A stretch of DNA of 64,000 nucleotides from Streptomyces sp. NBC_01689 (GCF_036250675.1 NZ_CP109592.1:2232001-2296000); one strand, 5' to 3'; shown: positions 38,149 to 51,578, numbered from the stretch's first letter. Numbers and translations are program-made. Notes: generated from the sequence alone by a model not told the origin.

Positions 38149-38604
38149 ATGGAGCTGCGCAGCGTCGAGGAGCTGATGGATCTGCTGCACGCCTGCCGGG
38201 GCACCCGCCACCCCGCGGACGGCGGCGGGGGCCCGGTCGACGTGCACGACCACGCGCTGCAGACCGCCGCCCTGCTGCGCCGCGGCCGCCCCGCCGACAA
38301 AGAGCTCCAGGTGGCCGGGCTGGTGCACGGCATCGGCCGGCTGCTGCGCCCCGGCGACGTCACCGCGCACGCCGCGCCGCTACCCGACCTGGTGGGGCCG
38401 CTGCTCGGCGACCGGGTCTCCCGTCTGGGCCGCCTCCTCTCCGGCGACGTACCCGAACCCTGGGACGCCGACGACGTACTGAGTCTGCGTCAGGCCTGCG
38501 AGGCGGGCCGGGTCGCGGGACTCCACGCCGGGGTGCTGGAGGACTGGCGCACGGTGGTGGAACTGGTGGTGGCGCACAACTCCCGGCTGGGGGCTGTCGA
38601 CTGA
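38149..38604 (+). CDS. HD-domain-like / MIOX-like small protein
   Basis: A 151-residue protein starting at ATG 38149 behind GGAAGGA. It contains VDVHDHALQTAALL and QVAGLVHGIGRLL, an arrangement resembling inositol-oxygenase/PhnZ-like HD proteins, in which His/Asp residues bind a di-iron centre. The canonical HD pair after the second His is replaced by HG, so full metal binding is doubtful. The SDR start follows 25 bp later, so the two may be co-transcribed. Confidence 0.65.
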   Translation: MELRSVEELMDLLHACRGTRHPADGGGGPVDVHDHALQTAALLRRGRPADKELQVAGLVHGIGRLLRPGDVTAHAAPLPDLVGPLLGDRVSRLGRLLSGDVPEPWDADDVLSLRQACEAGRVAGLHAGVLEDWRTVVELVVAHNSRLGAVD

Positions 38605-38629
38605 CGGACCGTCATGAGACGGTACGCGG

Positions 38630-39436
38630 ATGACGTCGCCGTACGGACTGCGGGGCAGGGCCGCCATCGTCACCGGAGCCTCGCGCGGGATCGGGCTGGC
38701 CGTCGCCGAGGAGCTGGCCGGGGCGGGGGCGCGGGTGTGCGTGACCGCCCGGGACGCGGACGCGGTGGGCCGGACGGCCGAGCGGCTCGGCGGGGTCGCG
38801 CTGGCCGGTTCGGTCGCCGATCCGGCGCATCTGAGGGCCGTGACCGAGCTGGCGCTGCGCGAGTTCGGGCGCATCGACCTCGTGGTGAACAACGCGGCGA
38901 CCAACCAGCCGTACGGCCCGCTCATGGACGTCGACCCGGACCGCTGGCGGACGGCGTTCACCGTCAACGTCGAGGCCGCGCTGCGGCTGGCGCAGTACGC
39001 CTGGCACGGCTGGATGGGCGAGCACGGCGGCGCGATCGTGAACGTCTGCACGGAGGGCGCGGACCACGTGGGGCCGCGGGTGGGCGCGTACGGCACCAGC
39101 AAGGCGGCGCTGCTGCACCTCACCCGGCAGCTCGCGGGTGAGCTGGCCCCGCGGGTCCGGGTCAACTCCGTCTCCCCCGGCCTGGTCCGCACCGAGATGG
39201 CCCGCTTCGTCTGGGAGGGTTCCGAGGACGAACTCGGCGCCGGGCTCCCGCTGGGCCGGATCGGCAGACCCGTGGACGTGGCGCGAGCCGTGGTGTGGCT
39301 GGCCTCCGACGCCGCCGAGTGGATCACCGGCGCCGATCTGCTGGTCGACGGAGGGACCCGCGTCCGGGCCGCGCACGGCGCCGGCTCCGCCCTGCACGAC
39401 CGGCTGCGCACCCGCGCACCCGACGCCGGACGATGA
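38630..39436 (+). CDS. SDR family oxidoreductase
   Basis: A 268-residue classical short-chain dehydrogenase with TGASRGIG cofactor motif, NNAA, and YGTSK as catalytic Tyr-Lys (AYGTSKAALLHL). The C-terminus carries GADLLVDGGTRVRAAHG and a 20-residue basic extension. ATG 38630 has only a weak ribosome binding site and may depend on the gene 25 bp upstream. Substrate unknown. Confidence 0.88.
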   Translation: MTSPYGLRGRAAIVTGASRGIGLAVAEELAGAGARVCVTARDADAVGRTAERLGGVALAGSVADPAHLRAVTELALREFGRIDLVVNNAATNQPYGPLMDVDPDRWRTAFTVNVEAALRLAQYAWHGWMGEHGGAIVNVCTEGADHVGPRVGAYGTSKAALLHLTRQLAGELAPRVRVNSVSPGLVRTEMARFVWEGSEDELGAGLPLGRIGRPVDVARAVVWLASDAAEWITGADLLVDGGTRVRAAHGAGSALHDRLRTRAPDAGR

Positions 39437-39735
39437 CCACGCCCGCACGGCGGTGACCGGGGCGGCCTCGCGGGACGCCGACGCCGGCGCCGGCGCCCAC
39501 CACGGCGCCCCCGGCGGGGCGTCACCGGCAAGGGGCCGTCCCGCCCCGGTCCGGACCGCCACCGGCACCGTCGCCGCGAGCGGGCCTCCGTGGCCCACGC
39601 GGCGCGCCCTGACGCCGGACACGGGCGCGCCGCCCGAGGCCCTTCCGTCACGCGTCGGCGGCCGCGCCTCCGGGTGACGAGCGGGCCGGGGGCCGTGTCA
39701 CCCCGGGCTCGGGAACGCCCGCCGCCCGGATCCGG
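39437..39735. other. Intergenic region between convergent genes
   Basis: About 300 bases of very GC-rich sequence with a short alternating GCCGGC run (near 39480-39500). I see no gene, RNA or convincing terminator with long arms. Confidence 0.4.
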
Positions 39736-41259
39736 CTACCACTTGCCGGGGGCGTAGTCCTTCAGGAAGACCCCGTACAGGTCCTCGCCCCCCTCGCCGC
39801 GCACGATCGGGTCGTAGACGCGGGCCGCGCCGTCGACGAGGTCGAGGGGGGCGTGGAAGCCCGCGTCGGCGAGGCGCATCTTGTCGGGATGCGGGCGCTC
39901 GTCGGTGATCCAGCCCGTGTCGACCGCGGTCATCAGGATGCGGTCCTTCTCGAACATCTCCTGGGCGCTGGTGCGCGTGAGCATGTTCAGTGCGGCCTTG
40001 GCCATGTTGGTGTGCGGGTGGCCCGCGCCCTTGTAGCCGCGGTTGAAGACGCCCTCCATCGCGGAGACGTTCACGATGTACGTCCGCTCGGACCGTGCCG
40101 CCGCCATCGCCGCGCGCAGACGGCTGATGAGGATGAACGGCGCGGTGGAGTTGCAGAGCTGGACCTCCAGCAGCTCGACCGGCGTGACCTCATCGACGGA
40201 CTGGATCCAGCTGTTGGTGTCGTGCAGGTCGGGCACCAGCCCGCCCGCGTCGATGGCCGTACCGGCCGCGATCCGCTCCGGCGAGGCGGAGCCGGAGACC
40301 AGCGCGAGGTCCGTCACGTCCTGCGCGCTCAGCGCGCCGCCGCCGGGCACCGGGAGCGCCGCCACCGCGCCGGAGCCGAAGGTGCCGATGACCTCGGCGG
40401 GCGGCAGCTCACCGGCGGGCAGCGGACCGGACTCGGCCGCGAGCAGTTCGCCGTACGCCTGGGGCGAGCGGCGTACGGTCTGGGCCGCGTTGTTGATCAG
40501 GATGTCGAGGGGGCCCGCGGCGGCGACGGAGTCGGCGAGCGCGACGACCTGGGCCGGGTCGCGCAGGTCGATGCCGACGATCTTCAGCCGGCCGATCCAC
40601 TCGTCGCTGTCCGGCATGGCCTTGAAGCGGCGGATCGCGTCGTTCGGGAAACGGGTGGTGATGGTGGTGTGGGCACCGTCACGCAGCAGCCGCAGCGCGA
40701 TGTACATGCCGATCTTGGCGCGGCCGCCGGTGAGCAGGGCGCGCTTGCCGGTGAGGTCGGTGCGGGCGTCGCGGCGGGCACGGTTCTCGGCCGCGCAGTC
40801 CTGGCAGAGCTGGTGGTAGAAGTAGTCGACCTCGACGTACCGCTTCTTGCAGATGTAGCAGGAGCGCGGGCGCTGGAGTATTCCGGCGATCTCGCCGGCG
40901 CCGGTGACGGACGAGGGCAGGATGCCCTCGGTCTCGTCGTCGATGCGCTGGGCGGAACCGGTCGCGGTGGCCTCGGTGACGGCCTTGTCGTGGGCGGTCT
41001 TGGCGGCCCGGCGGTCCTGACGCCTGCGCTGCTTCACCGTGCGGTAGACGCCCGCGGTGGCGCGGCGCACGGCGATCGCGTCGGGGTGGTCGACATCGAT
41101 CCCGTCCAGCTCGTCGAGCACGCTGAGGCAGACGGCCAGCCGCTCCGGGTCGATGCCGGGTCCGTACGCCTCGGGTGCCGCGTCGGCGGCGGAACCCGCC
41201 CGGTCGTCCCCTGCCGTGTCCACGGCGAGAGTCGCCTGGCCGTCCTCTGTCACCGTCAT
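39736..41259 (-). CDS. Large divergent SDR protein with zinc-ribbon-like segment
   Basis: A 507-residue protein. The N-terminal 130 residues are helical and charged. A cysteine-rich segment follows with C134-x2-C137 and C152-x2-C155 (SCYICKKRY ... LCQDC), which should bind zinc. The Rossmann domain starts near 172, with TGGRAKIG in place of TGxxxGIG. It contains NNAAQT and a serine strand VNVSAMEGVF, but at the YxxxK position the sequence is TNMAK, so the catalytic Tyr is replaced by Thr. ATG 41259 follows AGGGAAG. The fold is clear; enzymatic activity is doubtful. Confidence 0.82.
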   Translation of the reverse strand: MTVTEDGQATLAVDTAGDDRAGSAADAAPEAYGPGIDPERLAVCLSVLDELDGIDVDHPDAIAVRRATAGVYRTVKQRRRQDRRAAKTAHDKAVTEATATGSAQRIDDETEGILPSSVTGAGEIAGILQRPRSCYICKKRYVEVDYFYHQLCQDCAAENRARRDARTDLTGKRALLTGGRAKIGMYIALRLLRDGAHTTITTRFPNDAIRRFKAMPDSDEWIGRLKIVGIDLRDPAQVVALADSVAAAGPLDILINNAAQTVRRSPQAYGELLAAESGPLPAGELPPAEVIGTFGSGAVAALPVPGGGALSAQDVTDLALVSGSASPERIAAGTAIDAGGLVPDLHDTNSWIQSVDEVTPVELLEVQLCNSTAPFILISRLRAAMAAARSERTYIVNVSAMEGVFNRGYKGAGHPHTNMAKAALNMLTRTSAQEMFEKDRILMTAVDTGWITDERPHPDKMRLADAGFHAPLDLVDGAARVYDPIVRGEGGEDLYGVFLKDYAPGKW

Positions 41260-41373
41260 CGCCGTTGCCGCTTCCCTGGTTCTCGCGCCGCGCTCGAACC
41301 GCGCTCGCTTTCGAAGGCGGAATTTTACGGAGCAAGGGGGCAAGGCGCCAAACGCGCGGTGATCACCGGCCGC

Positions 41374-42705
41374 TCAGACGCCGCAGGCGATGGTCAGGGT
41401 CTCCACCTCCTCGGTCAGCGCGCGGGCCAGCCGGTGCAGGTCCGGCACGGCCTCCGCGTCGGCGACGAGCCCGTAGTGGACCCGTCCGCGGAACGTCGAC
41501 ACCGCCACCGCCAGTGCCTGACCGCGGGCCAGCGGCGCGAGCGGATAGACCTCGGCGAGCGGGCAGCCGCCGAGCTTCAGGCCGAGGCTGGGCAGCGGCA
41601 CGCTGGTGACGAGGATGTCGAAGAGCAGCCGGGCCGCCTGGCCGACGACGGGGCCGCCGAGCCGGTGGCCGAGCGGCGGCACGTGGTCCGCGAGGAGCGC
41701 CACGGCGCCCGCTCCCCGGTTGGGGCCCGCGTCCTTGTTGCGGTCCATGGCCGTACGGACCGCGCGCAGTCTGCCGACCGGGTCCGGGTCGTCCACCGGA
41801 AGCCGTATCAGGTAGCCGGAGAGCCGGTTCCCCTGTGGGTGCGCGGTGCGCGGGCGGCGCCTGGAGACGGGGATCAGGGCGCGGGGTGCCACGCCCTCGC
41901 TGCCGTCGCCGCGTTCGTCGAGCCAGGTGCGCAGGGCGCCCGCGACGACGGCGATCAGGACGTCGTTGACGGTGCCGCCGACGCTCTTGCGGACGCGGTG
42001 CACGTCGTCCAGGTCCAGGGAGACGCCCGCGATACGACGGGTGCCGGTGGGCCGCGAGGTCAGGGCGGGCGAGGAGCGGACGCCCAGGGTGGCACGGGCG
42101 ACCGAGGTGCCGATGTCCAGGGCGCGGCCCATGTCGGAGAGGGTGCCGCGGACGAGCCCCGGCAGCTTGCGGACGTCCGGGAAGAGCGGGCGTGGCGGCT
42201 CCGCGGGCCGCGGACGGGGTTCCGGCATGTCCACCGGGTCCATCAGCGCGGCGGCGAGCATCAGGGCCCGCAGTCCGTCGGCCAGGGCGTGGTGGAACTT
42301 GAAGAACACCGCGAACGAGGTGCCGTCCTCGCCGGGCAGGACGTGCGCCTCCCAGGGCGGCCGGCCCCGCATCAGCGGGCGCTCCATCAGCCGGCCCGCC
42401 GCCGTGTGGAAGTCGGCGGTCGGCGCCTGCAGCCGGACGTGGTCGAGCGGGTCGAAGTGCGGCGCGGGTTCCCGGGCGGCGCTTCCGAAGGTCGGCGGGT
42501 AGACGAGAGGCTGCCAGACGTCGCGGATCCGCATGCGCAGTCCGGGAACCCCGGCCGCGCGGGCCGCGAGCAGGTCGGCGGCGTGCGCGCCCGCGGTGGG
42601 CGAGTGCGCCGTGAAGACCCCGAGGGCACCGAGGTGCATCGGGTGCTGCTCGGACTCGATGTTCCAGAACGCCAGGTCGAGTGGTGCGAGGAGATCGGAG
42701 GTCAA
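41374..42705 (-). CDS. Wax ester synthase / diacylglycerol acyltransferase (WS/DGAT)
   Basis: A 443-residue acyltransferase. The catalytic HHxxxDG motif is HHALADG (H138, H139, D143). The N-terminus LTSDLLAPLDLAFWNIE fits the family's usual start, which makes TTG 42705 the best initiator, with GAGAG 7 nt upstream. The C-terminal SVPLPSLGLKLGG and ALAVAVSTFRGRVHYGL blocks are standard. It makes triacylglycerol or wax ester storage lipid from acyl-CoA at the cytoplasmic membrane. Confidence 0.9.
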   Translation of the reverse strand: MTSDLLAPLDLAFWNIESEQHPMHLGALGVFTAHSPTAGAHAADLLAARAAGVPGLRMRIRDVWQPLVYPPTFGSAAREPAPHFDPLDHVRLQAPTADFHTAAGRLMERPLMRGRPPWEAHVLPGEDGTSFAVFFKFHHALADGLRALMLAAALMDPVDMPEPRPRPAEPPRPLFPDVRKLPGLVRGTLSDMGRALDIGTSVARATLGVRSSPALTSRPTGTRRIAGVSLDLDDVHRVRKSVGGTVNDVLIAVVAGALRTWLDERGDGSEGVAPRALIPVSRRRPRTAHPQGNRLSGYLIRLPVDDPDPVGRLRAVRTAMDRNKDAGPNRGAGAVALLADHVPPLGHRLGGPVVGQAARLLFDILVTSVPLPSLGLKLGGCPLAEVYPLAPLARGQALAVAVSTFRGRVHYGLVADAEAVPDLHRLARALTEEVETLTIACGV

Positions 42706-42990
42706 GGGCTTGCTCTCGCGTCGACGACGGTTGAGCAAGCAGTCAAACCCCGAGAGGCGATTACGGTCAAGTACGATCAAGCTACGCACAGTTAACAGCA
42801 GATTAAGCCCGGCCCCTGCGAGACGGGCGGGACGCAAGGGGCACTTGAGTTCAGTTCGGACCTGAGGGCCCCGAAGAGGCCCCGGAACCCCAGCCGGACG
42901 GCTCAGCGCCGAGAGTGAACGCGTCGCGCGCCGCGCCCGCGCGGCGGCACGGAACCGAACCGCACACCCATGCGAAGCGGTCGACCGGCG

Positions 42991-43022
42991 CGGCCGTACG
43001 GGGCATCAGAACCGTACGGCCG
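42991..43022. terminator. Strong hairpin, probable glgC terminator
   Basis: CGGCCGTACGG (42991-43001) and CCGTACGGCCG (43012-43022) form a perfect 11-bp stem with a 10-nt loop. It lies downstream of glgC in its direction of transcription and before the acyltransferase promoter region. Confidence 0.6.
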
Positions 43023-43039
43023 TACGAGACTCGACCGGT

Positions 43040-43262
43040 CTTCCGGACCGCGCAGCCGCACGGGAACCGACGGGTTCCGGACCGCACGACCGCACGGGAA
43101 CCGTCCGGGTTCCGGACCGCGCGGCCGCACGGGAACCGTCCGGGTCCGGGCGGCACGACCGCACGGGAACCGTCCGGGTCCGGGCGGCACGACCGCACGG
43201 GAACCGTCCGGGTCCGGGCGGCACGACCGCACGGGAACCGTCCGGGTCCGGGCGGCCCGCGC
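43040..43262. repeat. Six-unit tandem repeat, period 34-35 bp
   Basis: The core CCGCACGGGAACCG starts at 43056, 43090, 43125, 43159, 43193 and 43227, giving spacings of 34, 35, 34, 34 and 34. The first units have GGGTTCCGGACCGC between cores and the last three are nearly identical with GGGTCCGGGCGGCACGA. There are no unique spacers, so it is a minisatellite and not a CRISPR array. Confidence 0.9.
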
Positions 43263-43308
43263 GCAACGGCGCGGCGGGCCGGAGCCGCATCGGCGCGGGC
43301 CCGCCGGG

Positions 43309-44568
43309 CTACGACACCACCCGGCCCTTCCCGAGCGCGATCACCCCGTTCCTGGAGACCGTGTAGAGCTCACCGTCCCGCTCGGGGTTGACGCCGATCG
43401 TCGCGCCCGGCGGCACCTCGACGTTCTTGTCGAGGACCGCGCCGCGCACCACCGCGCCACGCCCGATGCGGACGTTGTCGTGCAGGACCGAACCCTGCAC
43501 GACGGCTCCCGGGTCGACGAGGACGCCCGGCGAGAGCACCGACCCCGTGACCTGGCCCCGGATCAGGCAGCCGGCGCTGACGATCGACTCGCTCGCGATG
43601 CCCCCGGTGCTGAATCTCGCGGGCGAGAGCTGCCCGGAGTGCGTGTAGATGGGCCATCTGCGGTTGTACAGGTTGAAGGCGGGCCGTTCGGCGATCAGGT
43701 CCATGTGGGCGTCGTAGTACGCGTCGAGCGTCCCGACGTCGCGCCAGTACCCCTGGTCCCGGGTGGTCTCGCCCGGCACATGGTTCTCGCTGAAGTCGTA
43801 GAGCCCCGCCTCGCCGCGGTCGGTGAGCATCGGCAGGATCGAGCCGCCCATGTCGTGCACCGAGTGCTCGTCCTCGGCGTCCCGCTGGAGCGCCTCCACC
43901 AGGGCCTTGGTGGTGAAGATGTAGTTGCCCATCGAGGCGAAGACGCACCCGGGGTCGTCGGGCAGCCCCGGCGGGTCGGCGGGCTTCTCCAGGAACCCCC
44001 GCACGGTCTGGCCGTCGGACCCGGGGGTGATGACCCCGAACGAGGAGGACTCGGTCCGCGGCACCCGTATCCCCGCCACCGTCACACCCGCGCCGCTCTC
44101 GATGTGCTGGGCGAGCATCTGCCGCGGGTCCATGCGGTAGACGTGGTCGGCGCCGAACACCGCGATGTAGTCGGGCCGTTCGTCGTACACCAGGTTGAGG
44201 GACTGCAGGATCGCGTCCGCGCTGCCCAGATACCAGCGCGGGCCGAGCCGCTGCTGTGCCGGGACCGGGGTGACGTAGTTGCCGAGCAGGCTCGACATCC
44301 GCCAGGTCGTCGTGACATGCCGGTCCAACGAGTGCGACTTGTACTGCGTCAGGACGCAGATGCGCAGGATGTCCGCGTTGACGAGGTTGGAGAGCACGAA
44401 GTCCACCAGGCGGTACGTACCGCCGAAGGTGACCGCGGGTTTCGCGCGGTCCGCGGTGAGGGGCATCAGACGCTTGCCCTCTCCGCCCGCGAGGACGATT
44501 CCCAGTACCGAAGGCCCCTCCCCCAGGTCCCGGCTCCACTCGCCCAGGGGGTGTCCCGTTCGCCGCAT
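43309..44568 (-). CDS. glgC: Glucose-1-phosphate adenylyltransferase
   Basis: A 419-residue ADP-glucose pyrophosphorylase. The nucleotidyltransferase domain begins [18 protein letters not shown], has [14 protein letters not shown] and the glucose-1-phosphate site region FLEKP. A C-terminal left-handed beta-helix (about 300-400) shows the hexapeptide pattern [19 protein letters not shown] 44568 follows GAGGGG. It makes ADP-glucose for glycogen or maltose-1-phosphate synthesis. It follows glgA on the same strand after an 80-bp gap. Confidence 0.96.
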   Translation of the reverse strand: MRRTGHPLGEWSRDLGEGPSVLGIVLAGGEGKRLMPLTADRAKPAVTFGGTYRLVDFVLSNLVNADILRICVLTQYKSHSLDRHVTTTWRMSSLLGNYVTPVPAQQRLGPRWYLGSADAILQSLNLVYDERPDYIAVFGADHVYRMDPRQMLAQHIESGAGVTVAGIRVPRTESSSFGVITPGSDGQTVRGFLEKPADPPGLPDDPGCVFASMGNYIFTTKALVEALQRDAEDEHSVHDMGGSILPMLTDRGEAGLYDFSENHVPGETTRDQGYWRDVGTLDAYYDAHMDLIAERPAFNLYNRRWPIYTHSGQLSPARFSTGGIASESIVSAGCLIRGQVTGSVLSPGVLVDPGAVVQGSVLHDNVRIGRGAVVRGAVLDKNVEVPPGATIGVNPERDGELYTVSRNGVIALGKGRVVS

Positions 44569-44648
44569 GCCGCCGCCCCTCTACGCCCGCTCGGGCCGTG
44601 CCCGGTCGCCGGACAGGGCCCTGTTGCCGAAGTACGCCTCTCCGATGG

Positions 44649-45800
44649 TTACCCCGCTTTGAGGACTTCCTCGTACAACTGGACGGTCCTTCGGGCCACC
44701 GCGTCCCAGCCGAACTCCCTCACCGCGCGCTCCTGTCCGGCCGCGCCCATCCGCCGGGCGGCCGCGGGATCGGCGAGCGTCGCGTCGAGAGCGCGCGCCA
44801 GACCGGCCTCGAAGTCCTCGTCGACCGTCACCAGGACACCCGTCACCCCGTCCTCGACCACCTCGGGGATGCCGCCGACCCGGGACGCGACCACGGCCGT
44901 GCCACAGGCCATCGCCTCCAGGTTGACGATGCCGAGCGGCTCGTAGACCGAGGGACAGACGAACACGGCCGCGTGCGTGAGGAGTTGGATGACGTCCGGG
45001 CGCGGCAGCATCTGCGGGATCCAGTGCACCCCCTCGCGCACACCGCTCAGTTCCTGGAAGAGCTCGCGGAACTCCCGTCCGATCTCAGGGGTGTCGGGGG
45101 CGCCCGCGCACAGCACCACCTGCACCGCCGGGTCGATGTCCCGCACCGCGCGCAGGAGTTGGGGAACCCCCTTCTGCCGGGTGATGCGGCCGACGAACAG
45201 CGCGTAGGGGCGGCCGGTGTCGACGCCGATGCGGTCCAGGACGTCCGTGCCGTGGTCGGGCCGGTAGAGGGAGGTGTCGATGCCGTTGTGCACGACCCGC
45301 ACCCTCGCCGGGTCCAGGGCCGGATAGCAGCTCAGGATGTCCTCGCGCATCGCGCCGGAGACGGCGATGACGGCGTCGGCCGACTCGATGGCGGTGCGCT
45401 CGGCCCAGCTGGAGAGGGCGTAGCCGCCGCCCAGTTGCTCGGCCTTCCAGGGGCGCAGCGGCTCCAGCGAGTGTGCGGTCATGACGTGCGGGATGCCGTG
45501 CAGCAGCTTGCCGAGATGGCCGGCGAGGTTCGCGTACCAGGTGTGCGAGTGGACGAGTTCGCGGCCTTCGAGCGCGGCGGCGATGGCGAGGTCCACCGAG
45601 AAGGTGCGCAGGGCGTCGTTGGCGCCGTCGAGCGCGGGCCAGGGCCGGTGGCGCGCGACGCCGCCCGCGGCGCCCTCGCCCCAGCAGTGCACGTCCAGTT
45701 CCGTGAGGGCCCGCAACTCCCGGGCGAGGAACTCGACATGGACGCCGGCGCCGCCGTACACGTCCGGCGGATACTCCCGGGTCAGCAGTCCCACTCGCAC
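44649..45800 (-). CDS. glgA: GT4-family glycogen synthase (actinobacterial GlgA/GlgM type)
   Basis: A 383-residue glycosyltransferase. It starts VRVGLLTREYPPDVYGGAGV, has the HSHTWYANLAG acceptor region and the GT4 donor-site block VCPSVYEPLGIVNLEAMACG. GTG 45800 fits the conserved N-terminus. In actinobacteria this enzyme uses ADP-glucose and may build maltose-1-phosphate for the GlgE route as well as alpha-glucan. Its pairing with glgC supports a storage-polysaccharide unit. Confidence 0.93.
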   Translation of the reverse strand: MRVGLLTREYPPDVYGGAGVHVEFLARELRALTELDVHCWGEGAAGGVARHRPWPALDGANDALRTFSVDLAIAAALEGRELVHSHTWYANLAGHLGKLLHGIPHVMTAHSLEPLRPWKAEQLGGGYALSSWAERTAIESADAVIAVSGAMREDILSCYPALDPARVRVVHNGIDTSLYRPDHGTDVLDRIGVDTGRPYALFVGRITRQKGVPQLLRAVRDIDPAVQVVLCAGAPDTPEIGREFRELFQELSGVREGVHWIPQMLPRPDVIQLLTHAAVFVCPSVYEPLGIVNLEAMACGTAVVASRVGGIPEVVEDGVTGVLVTVDEDFEAGLARALDATLADPAAARRMGAAGQERAVREFGWDAVARRTVQLYEEVLKAG

Positions 45801-45874
45801 ACAGAACCCCCCGTCGTTCCGGTCGGTGTCCCTCATGGTCACCCACAAGGAGCGCGCGGGGAAGACCACGGTCG

Positions 45875-46621
45875 TCAGGAACGAGGGGTCGTTCCCCGGC
45901 GTCCGGCGGGGAGCTCCGGCGGGCGGTCGAAGCAGCAGTCGCCGCACAGCCCGCCGCCGGGGAGGCGGTAGTAGAGGCAGCAGCTGCGGCGGCGGAGCGT
46001 GCGGGGATCCAGAGTGCCGGCGAGACCGGGCTCCGCGAGGAGACCCACCGCCAGATCGCGGGCCCGGTCGGCCACGTCCGTGCGGTGGTGGTCACGCGCC
46101 CAGCGGTCCAGCTGGCGCCAGGCGCCCGCCAGGGCCGAGCCCGCGTTCCCCCGCAGCAGACCCCGCGAGACGCGGTACCGCGACCGCAGGGCGGCCTCCA
46201 GCGGGCCGAGGTGGCCGTGGACGACCGTCCCGATCGCGCGCACGGGCAGGGCGCGCACCTCGGACAGCCACAGGTCGTCCGGAGCGCTGCCGTCCGGGTC
46301 CCAGTGCAGGAGTTCCGGATCGAGGTCGGGCAGCCGGCCGTAGAGCGCGGCGGCACCCAGCGCGACCGACCACAGCCGGGCCGCCAGCGCCTGCTGCGCC
46401 ACCGACACCGCGATACGGGGCTCCGGAGCCCCGAGACCCTCCGCGACCTTCCGCACACGGAAAATCATCGGATCTCCGTAAACCTCTCCAGGGTGATCGA
46501 CTTCAGGCTCCGCGTACGCGCGCGCCAGGGTCGGCAGCGGACCGCGCGGCGGTACACCGGTCCGTAGTACGAAGAATCCGCCGAGCGCGTCCAGCGCGGC
46601 GAGATCCGGGTCGAGGTCCAC
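45875..46621 (-). CDS. FhuF-like (2Fe-2S) protein, probable ferric-siderophore reductase
   Basis: About 248 residues. The C-terminal CCLYYRLPGGGLCGDC matches the FhuF CC-x10-CxxC signature for an unusual [2Fe-2S] cluster. The rest is a helical domain (VAQQALAARLWSVALGAAALYG). Such proteins reduce ferric siderophores in the cytoplasm to release iron. The start is uncertain: GTG 46621 precedes the first conserved-looking residues but lacks a good ribosome binding site, and TTG 46639 is an alternative. No siderophore genes are adjacent. Confidence 0.8.
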   Translation of the reverse strand: MDLDPDLAALDALGGFFVLRTGVPPRGPLPTLARAYAEPEVDHPGEVYGDPMIFRVRKVAEGLGAPEPRIAVSVAQQALAARLWSVALGAAALYGRLPDLDPELLHWDPDGSAPDDLWLSEVRALPVRAIGTVVHGHLGPLEAALRSRYRVSRGLLRGNAGSALAGAWRQLDRWARDHHRTDVADRARDLAVGLLAEPGLAGTLDPRTLRRRSCCLYYRLPGGGLCGDCCFDRPPELPAGRRGTTPRS

Positions 46622-46849
46622 GAACAGCAGTAGTACCAAGTCCCCTAGGGGATTCCACCGGCGGGGCTCCCCCTCGTGCCGCCCACCCAGGGGAGGACAC
46701 GGGGCGCGTCGTACTCCATCGGCAGTAGGACCCATTGCCTGCTCAGGGACGACGACGCGAAGGGCCGGACGAGGGATCGTAGTCATCATGAAGGCCGACC
46801 GTTCGCCGCACCGGGCACCGCGCCCACGCCGCACGCCGAGGAGAGACTC

Positions 46850-51088
<4,239 letters not shown>

Positions 51089-51092
51089 GAAT

Positions 51093-51150
51093 CCGACGCG
51101 AGGAGGCCGCCCCACCCCGAGCTCGGGGTGGGGCGGCCTCCTCGCGTCGG
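51093..51150. terminator. 58-bp perfect palindrome, gnd terminator
   Basis: The 29 bases 51093-51121 are the exact reverse complement of 51122-51150 (ends CCGACGCG and CGCGTCGG, centre CCGAG|CTCGG). In RNA it folds into about 27 base pairs with a 4-nt loop. It begins 4 bp after the gnd stop and also lies downstream of the opposing minus-strand gene ending at 51195, so it can terminate both. Confidence 0.85.
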
Positions 51151-51194
51151 TAGGGTGCCCGGGCCCGCCGGACCACCCGTCGCGGCGGCCCTGC

Positions 51195-51449
51195 TCAGGA
51201 AAGCGGCGGTCCGGGTTCCGGCTGCGGGACCGGCTCGGGCTGCGGCACCGGCTGAGGCCCCGGCGGCACCGGCTCCGGACCTGGCCGCGGACCGGGGGAC
51301 GGCGGCGGAGAGGGTTCCGGGGTGGGGCCGGGGCCCGGGTCCGGCGTCGGGTCGGGGAAGGGGTTCGGGTCGGGGAAGGGCTGCGGGCGGTCGGGCCCCG
51401 GCCCGGGGGTGGGACCCGGCTTCACCGGTTCGGGGTGCGGTTGCGTCAT
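51195..51449 (-). CDS. Small proline-rich low-complexity protein
   Basis: An 84-residue ORF starting at ATG 51449, with GGAGG close upstream. Nearly the whole chain is PxP-type repeats alternating with Asp, Gly, Glu or Ser (for example PFPDPNPFPDPTPDPGPGP). There is no signal peptide or globular domain. The regular repeat may reflect either a polyproline linker-like peptide or repeat DNA read in a coding frame. The good start signal favours translation, but function is unknown. Confidence 0.5.
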   Translation of the reverse strand: MTQPHPEPVKPGPTPGPGPDRPQPFPDPNPFPDPTPDPGPGPTPEPSPPPSPGPRPGPEPVPPGPQPVPQPEPVPQPEPGPPLS

Positions 51450-51578
51450 CGTGTCCTCCAGCCAGTCGGTACGTGCCGGTCGGTACGTCCCTGTCGGTAC
51501 GTCGGCTCTGGACTTGTCCCACGCGTACCCGGCCCTCGCGCGCCCACTCACCCCGTCGCGCGAGGTACGCGAGTCCTG

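Larger units (their letters stand above)
42706..43308. other. 603-base non-coding region with hairpin and tandem repeats
   Basis: This gap lies between glgC and the acyltransferase gene, both on the minus strand. From the right it holds a six-unit tandem repeat, a strong hairpin, then an A/T-richer stretch (42730-42800) that probably carries the acyltransferase promoter. No gene is supported. Confidence 0.6.

Noticed and set aside
39853..42795. Long plus-strand open frame of 980 codons
   Set aside because: It lies antisense to the SDR and wax ester synthase genes, which have clear family motifs; such frames are normal in 70+ percent GC DNA. The same applies to open frames opposite 5836-7911 and 15101-17675.
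43040..43262. Possible CRISPR array
   Set aside because: Units repeat without unique spacers and no cas gene is present; it is a tandem minisatellite.
43006..43290. Minus-strand ORFs made of repeated PDPDGSRAVV-like peptides
   Set aside because: They arise from reading the 34-bp repeat; no start signal or domain supports translation.
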